Source: Rodentolepis nana | Lineage: Eukaryota; Platyhelminthes; Cestoda; Cyclophyllidea; Hymenolepididae | Direction of reading: 5' to 3' | DNA length: 27,656 nucleotides | Assembly: GCA_900617975.1 (NCBI GenBank) | Contig: UZAE01013029.1 | Span: forward strand, 1-27,656 | Shown here: positions 26,413-27,656 of the stretch, in pieces | How the letters are laid out: each line of letters starts with the position of its first letter | Numbering within the stretch: the first letter of the stretch is position 1 | Notes under the pieces: model-generated | What the model saw: only the letters and a program-made list of their open reading frames with translations | Database searches by the model: none | What the model was told of the DNA's origin: nothing | Position numbers and translations under genes: made by a program

Positions 26413-26936
26413 CTAAAATGATTGAAAAGATATTTGTAACACAGCCAACTCTATTCGGCTTCTCATATGAAATTAGGTAGAAGCACCAGGGTTAAGTGAA
26501 CTAGTCGATTTGATGTTTGAGAGATCCAAGGACCGATCGAAAGAAAAATTCGGATTTCCAATATCGTCCAGTCACTCGGACTCTGGACGTTGGAAAATCA
26601 TCGCTGTGATACGTGAACTAATACGTGCTGATCCTCTCAAAGGTATGGTCTAGATCTATACTACCTTGTGTAAAACATCACAGTAAACACTCTGACGAAT
26701 GAGATGATTCAGTGTACCTACGAAATAAATGCTGTAACTAACTGAATTCAGTGCTCAATTAAATGTTTTGATGAAATTAAGTGAAGTTCAGTCTATTTTC
26801 TTATACATAGGATAACTAGGCATTAAAATTATACGTTCCTATTTGGAAATTAAATTTCAACATTACTGCAGTTATTGGACAATCAAGCATTACCGACGCA
26901 CTCAACTCTTTAATAACTAAACCCATATTGAAGTAA
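26413..26936 (-). other. NALCN intron upstream of domain II S6 exon (continues off window)
   Basis: I looked for the domain II pore exon (LTQEGWV-type) on the minus strand and did not find it. SINE copy 6 follows to the right edge. Confidence 0.75.
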
Positions 26937-27656
26937 GGGGTGTGCGATAGACTTACCTCCACGTGGTGCACCCTGGTGGGTGTGCGATAGACTTACCTCC
27001 ACGTGGTGCACCCTGGGAAACGTATACTCATACGGTAAAAAGTCTATTAACCGGAAGTTTGTGTGCGATAGACTTACCTCCACGTGGTGCACCCTGGGCA
27101 GCGTATTTTCTTACGGCAAAAAAGTCTATCACTCGGCTTTCGAGTATACTCATACTGCAAAAAAGTCTATTATTCGGCAGTTGACTTCCGACTTCAGACA
27201 AAAAAGTCTATTAACCGGCAGTTGACTTCTAAATTCAAGCTACCGTGACCTCACTGTATGGCATATTCGACCACTTCCACTGTGCGGCAAAAAAGTCTAT
27301 AAACCGGCAGTTGACTTCTCACTATCGGCAAAAAAATTCTATTAACCGGCAGTTGACTTCTGACTTCAACGCAAAAAGGTCTATTAACTGGCAGTTGACT
27401 TCTCACTTCACAAAAAAGTCTATTAACCGGCAGTTGACTTCTGACTACTCAAACGGCAAAAAAGTCTATAAACCGGCAGTTGACTTCTGACTGCATGTGG
27501 CAAAAAAGTCTATTAATCGGCAGTTGACTTCTGACTTCAAGTACCATGACCCCACTGTATGTCATATTCTACCATCTTACTTTTACTCTGCCTTTGTGGC
27601 AGTCTCTTTTACATCCGTAAATCACTCTTCTATTCCCCACCCCTCGACTTTCTGTT
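26937..27656 (+). repeat. SINE-like element copy 6, expanded into a tandem array, runs off window
   Basis: The head (GTGCGATAGACTTACCTCC and on to CACCCTGG) occurs three times, at about 26942, 26982 and 27062. The internal unit (AAAAAAGTCTATTAACCGG followed by CAGTTGACTTCTGACTTC, about 40 bp) occurs about ten times to 27540. The normal body (CATGACCCCACTGTATGTC) resumes at about 27545. The 3' end is off the window. Confidence 0.92.
27285..27540 (+). repeat. tandem array of about 40-bp unit inside the SINE-like element
   Basis: Six near-complete units of GTCTATTAACCGG plus CAGTTGACTTC follow one another with spacers of 5-15 bases that vary between units. Earlier, looser copies lie at 27041, 27123, 27164 and 27206. 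Single-copy members of the family hold one such unit. Confidence 0.88.

Noticed and set aside
26640..26720. Possible domain II pore exon just upstream of the S6 exon
   Set aside because: The minus-strand translation does not resemble the NALCN domain II pore; the short open stretch is likely chance.
26963..27490. Open frames across the repeat array
   Set aside because: They arise from in-phase repetition of the SINE unit in several frames and have no protein-like features.
27285..27540. Regularly spaced repeats resembling a CRISPR array
   Set aside because: The unit is part of an interspersed eukaryotic repeat, spacers are short and low in complexity, and the locus is an animal intron.

Overview
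The window is eukaryotic and animal. It carries two multi-exon genes in tandem, both on the minus strand, with AT-rich introns and one dispersed family of short interspersed repeats. Several points suggest a flatworm (Platyhelminthes): introns of only 31 and 35 bases at the 5' end of one gene with much larger introns towards its 3' end, a protostome-like form of the NALCN channel, and repeat-seeded introns. I infer the phylum and cannot place the species; cestode or trematode would both fit.

Right two-thirds (10999-26412, minus strand): the 3' part of a NALCN sodium-leak channel gene. I rebuilt 22 consecutive exons by matching the conserved NALCN protein and requiring splice sites and reading phase to agree. 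They join without a frame break into 4548 nt (1515 residues plus stop). The model runs from the end of domain II S6 through the II-III linker, complete domains III and IV, the EF-hand-like and helical C-terminal region, and a 403-residue terminal exon. The exons for domain I and most of domain II lie beyond the right edge.

Left third (258-9579, minus strand): the 5' part of an EDEM1-type gene, a GH47 mannosidase-like protein of ER-associated degradation. Eight exons encode a signal peptide and most of the catalytic domain (462 residues). The last exons lie beyond the left edge. The two genes are separated by 1419 bases, which should hold the NALCN 3' UTR and the EDEM promoter.

Repeats: at least six copies of a roughly 310-320 bp SINE-like element sit in introns of both genes, all in the same (+) orientation and so antisense to both hosts. 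Four copies are flanked by target-site duplications of 12-16 bases (two exact, two imperfect). The copy at the right edge has expanded internally into a tandem array of a roughly 40 bp unit.

Most notable observations: the channel has Glu where vertebrate NALCN has Lys in the domain III selectivity filter; one intron is clearly GC-AG and a second probably is; the antisense SINEs place consensus 5' splice sites on the sense strand of host introns; EDEM has minimal introns; and the SINE is turning into a satellite-like array. I found no rRNA, tRNA, CRISPR or prokaryotic features. The genes belong to known families; I did not find a wholly new system.
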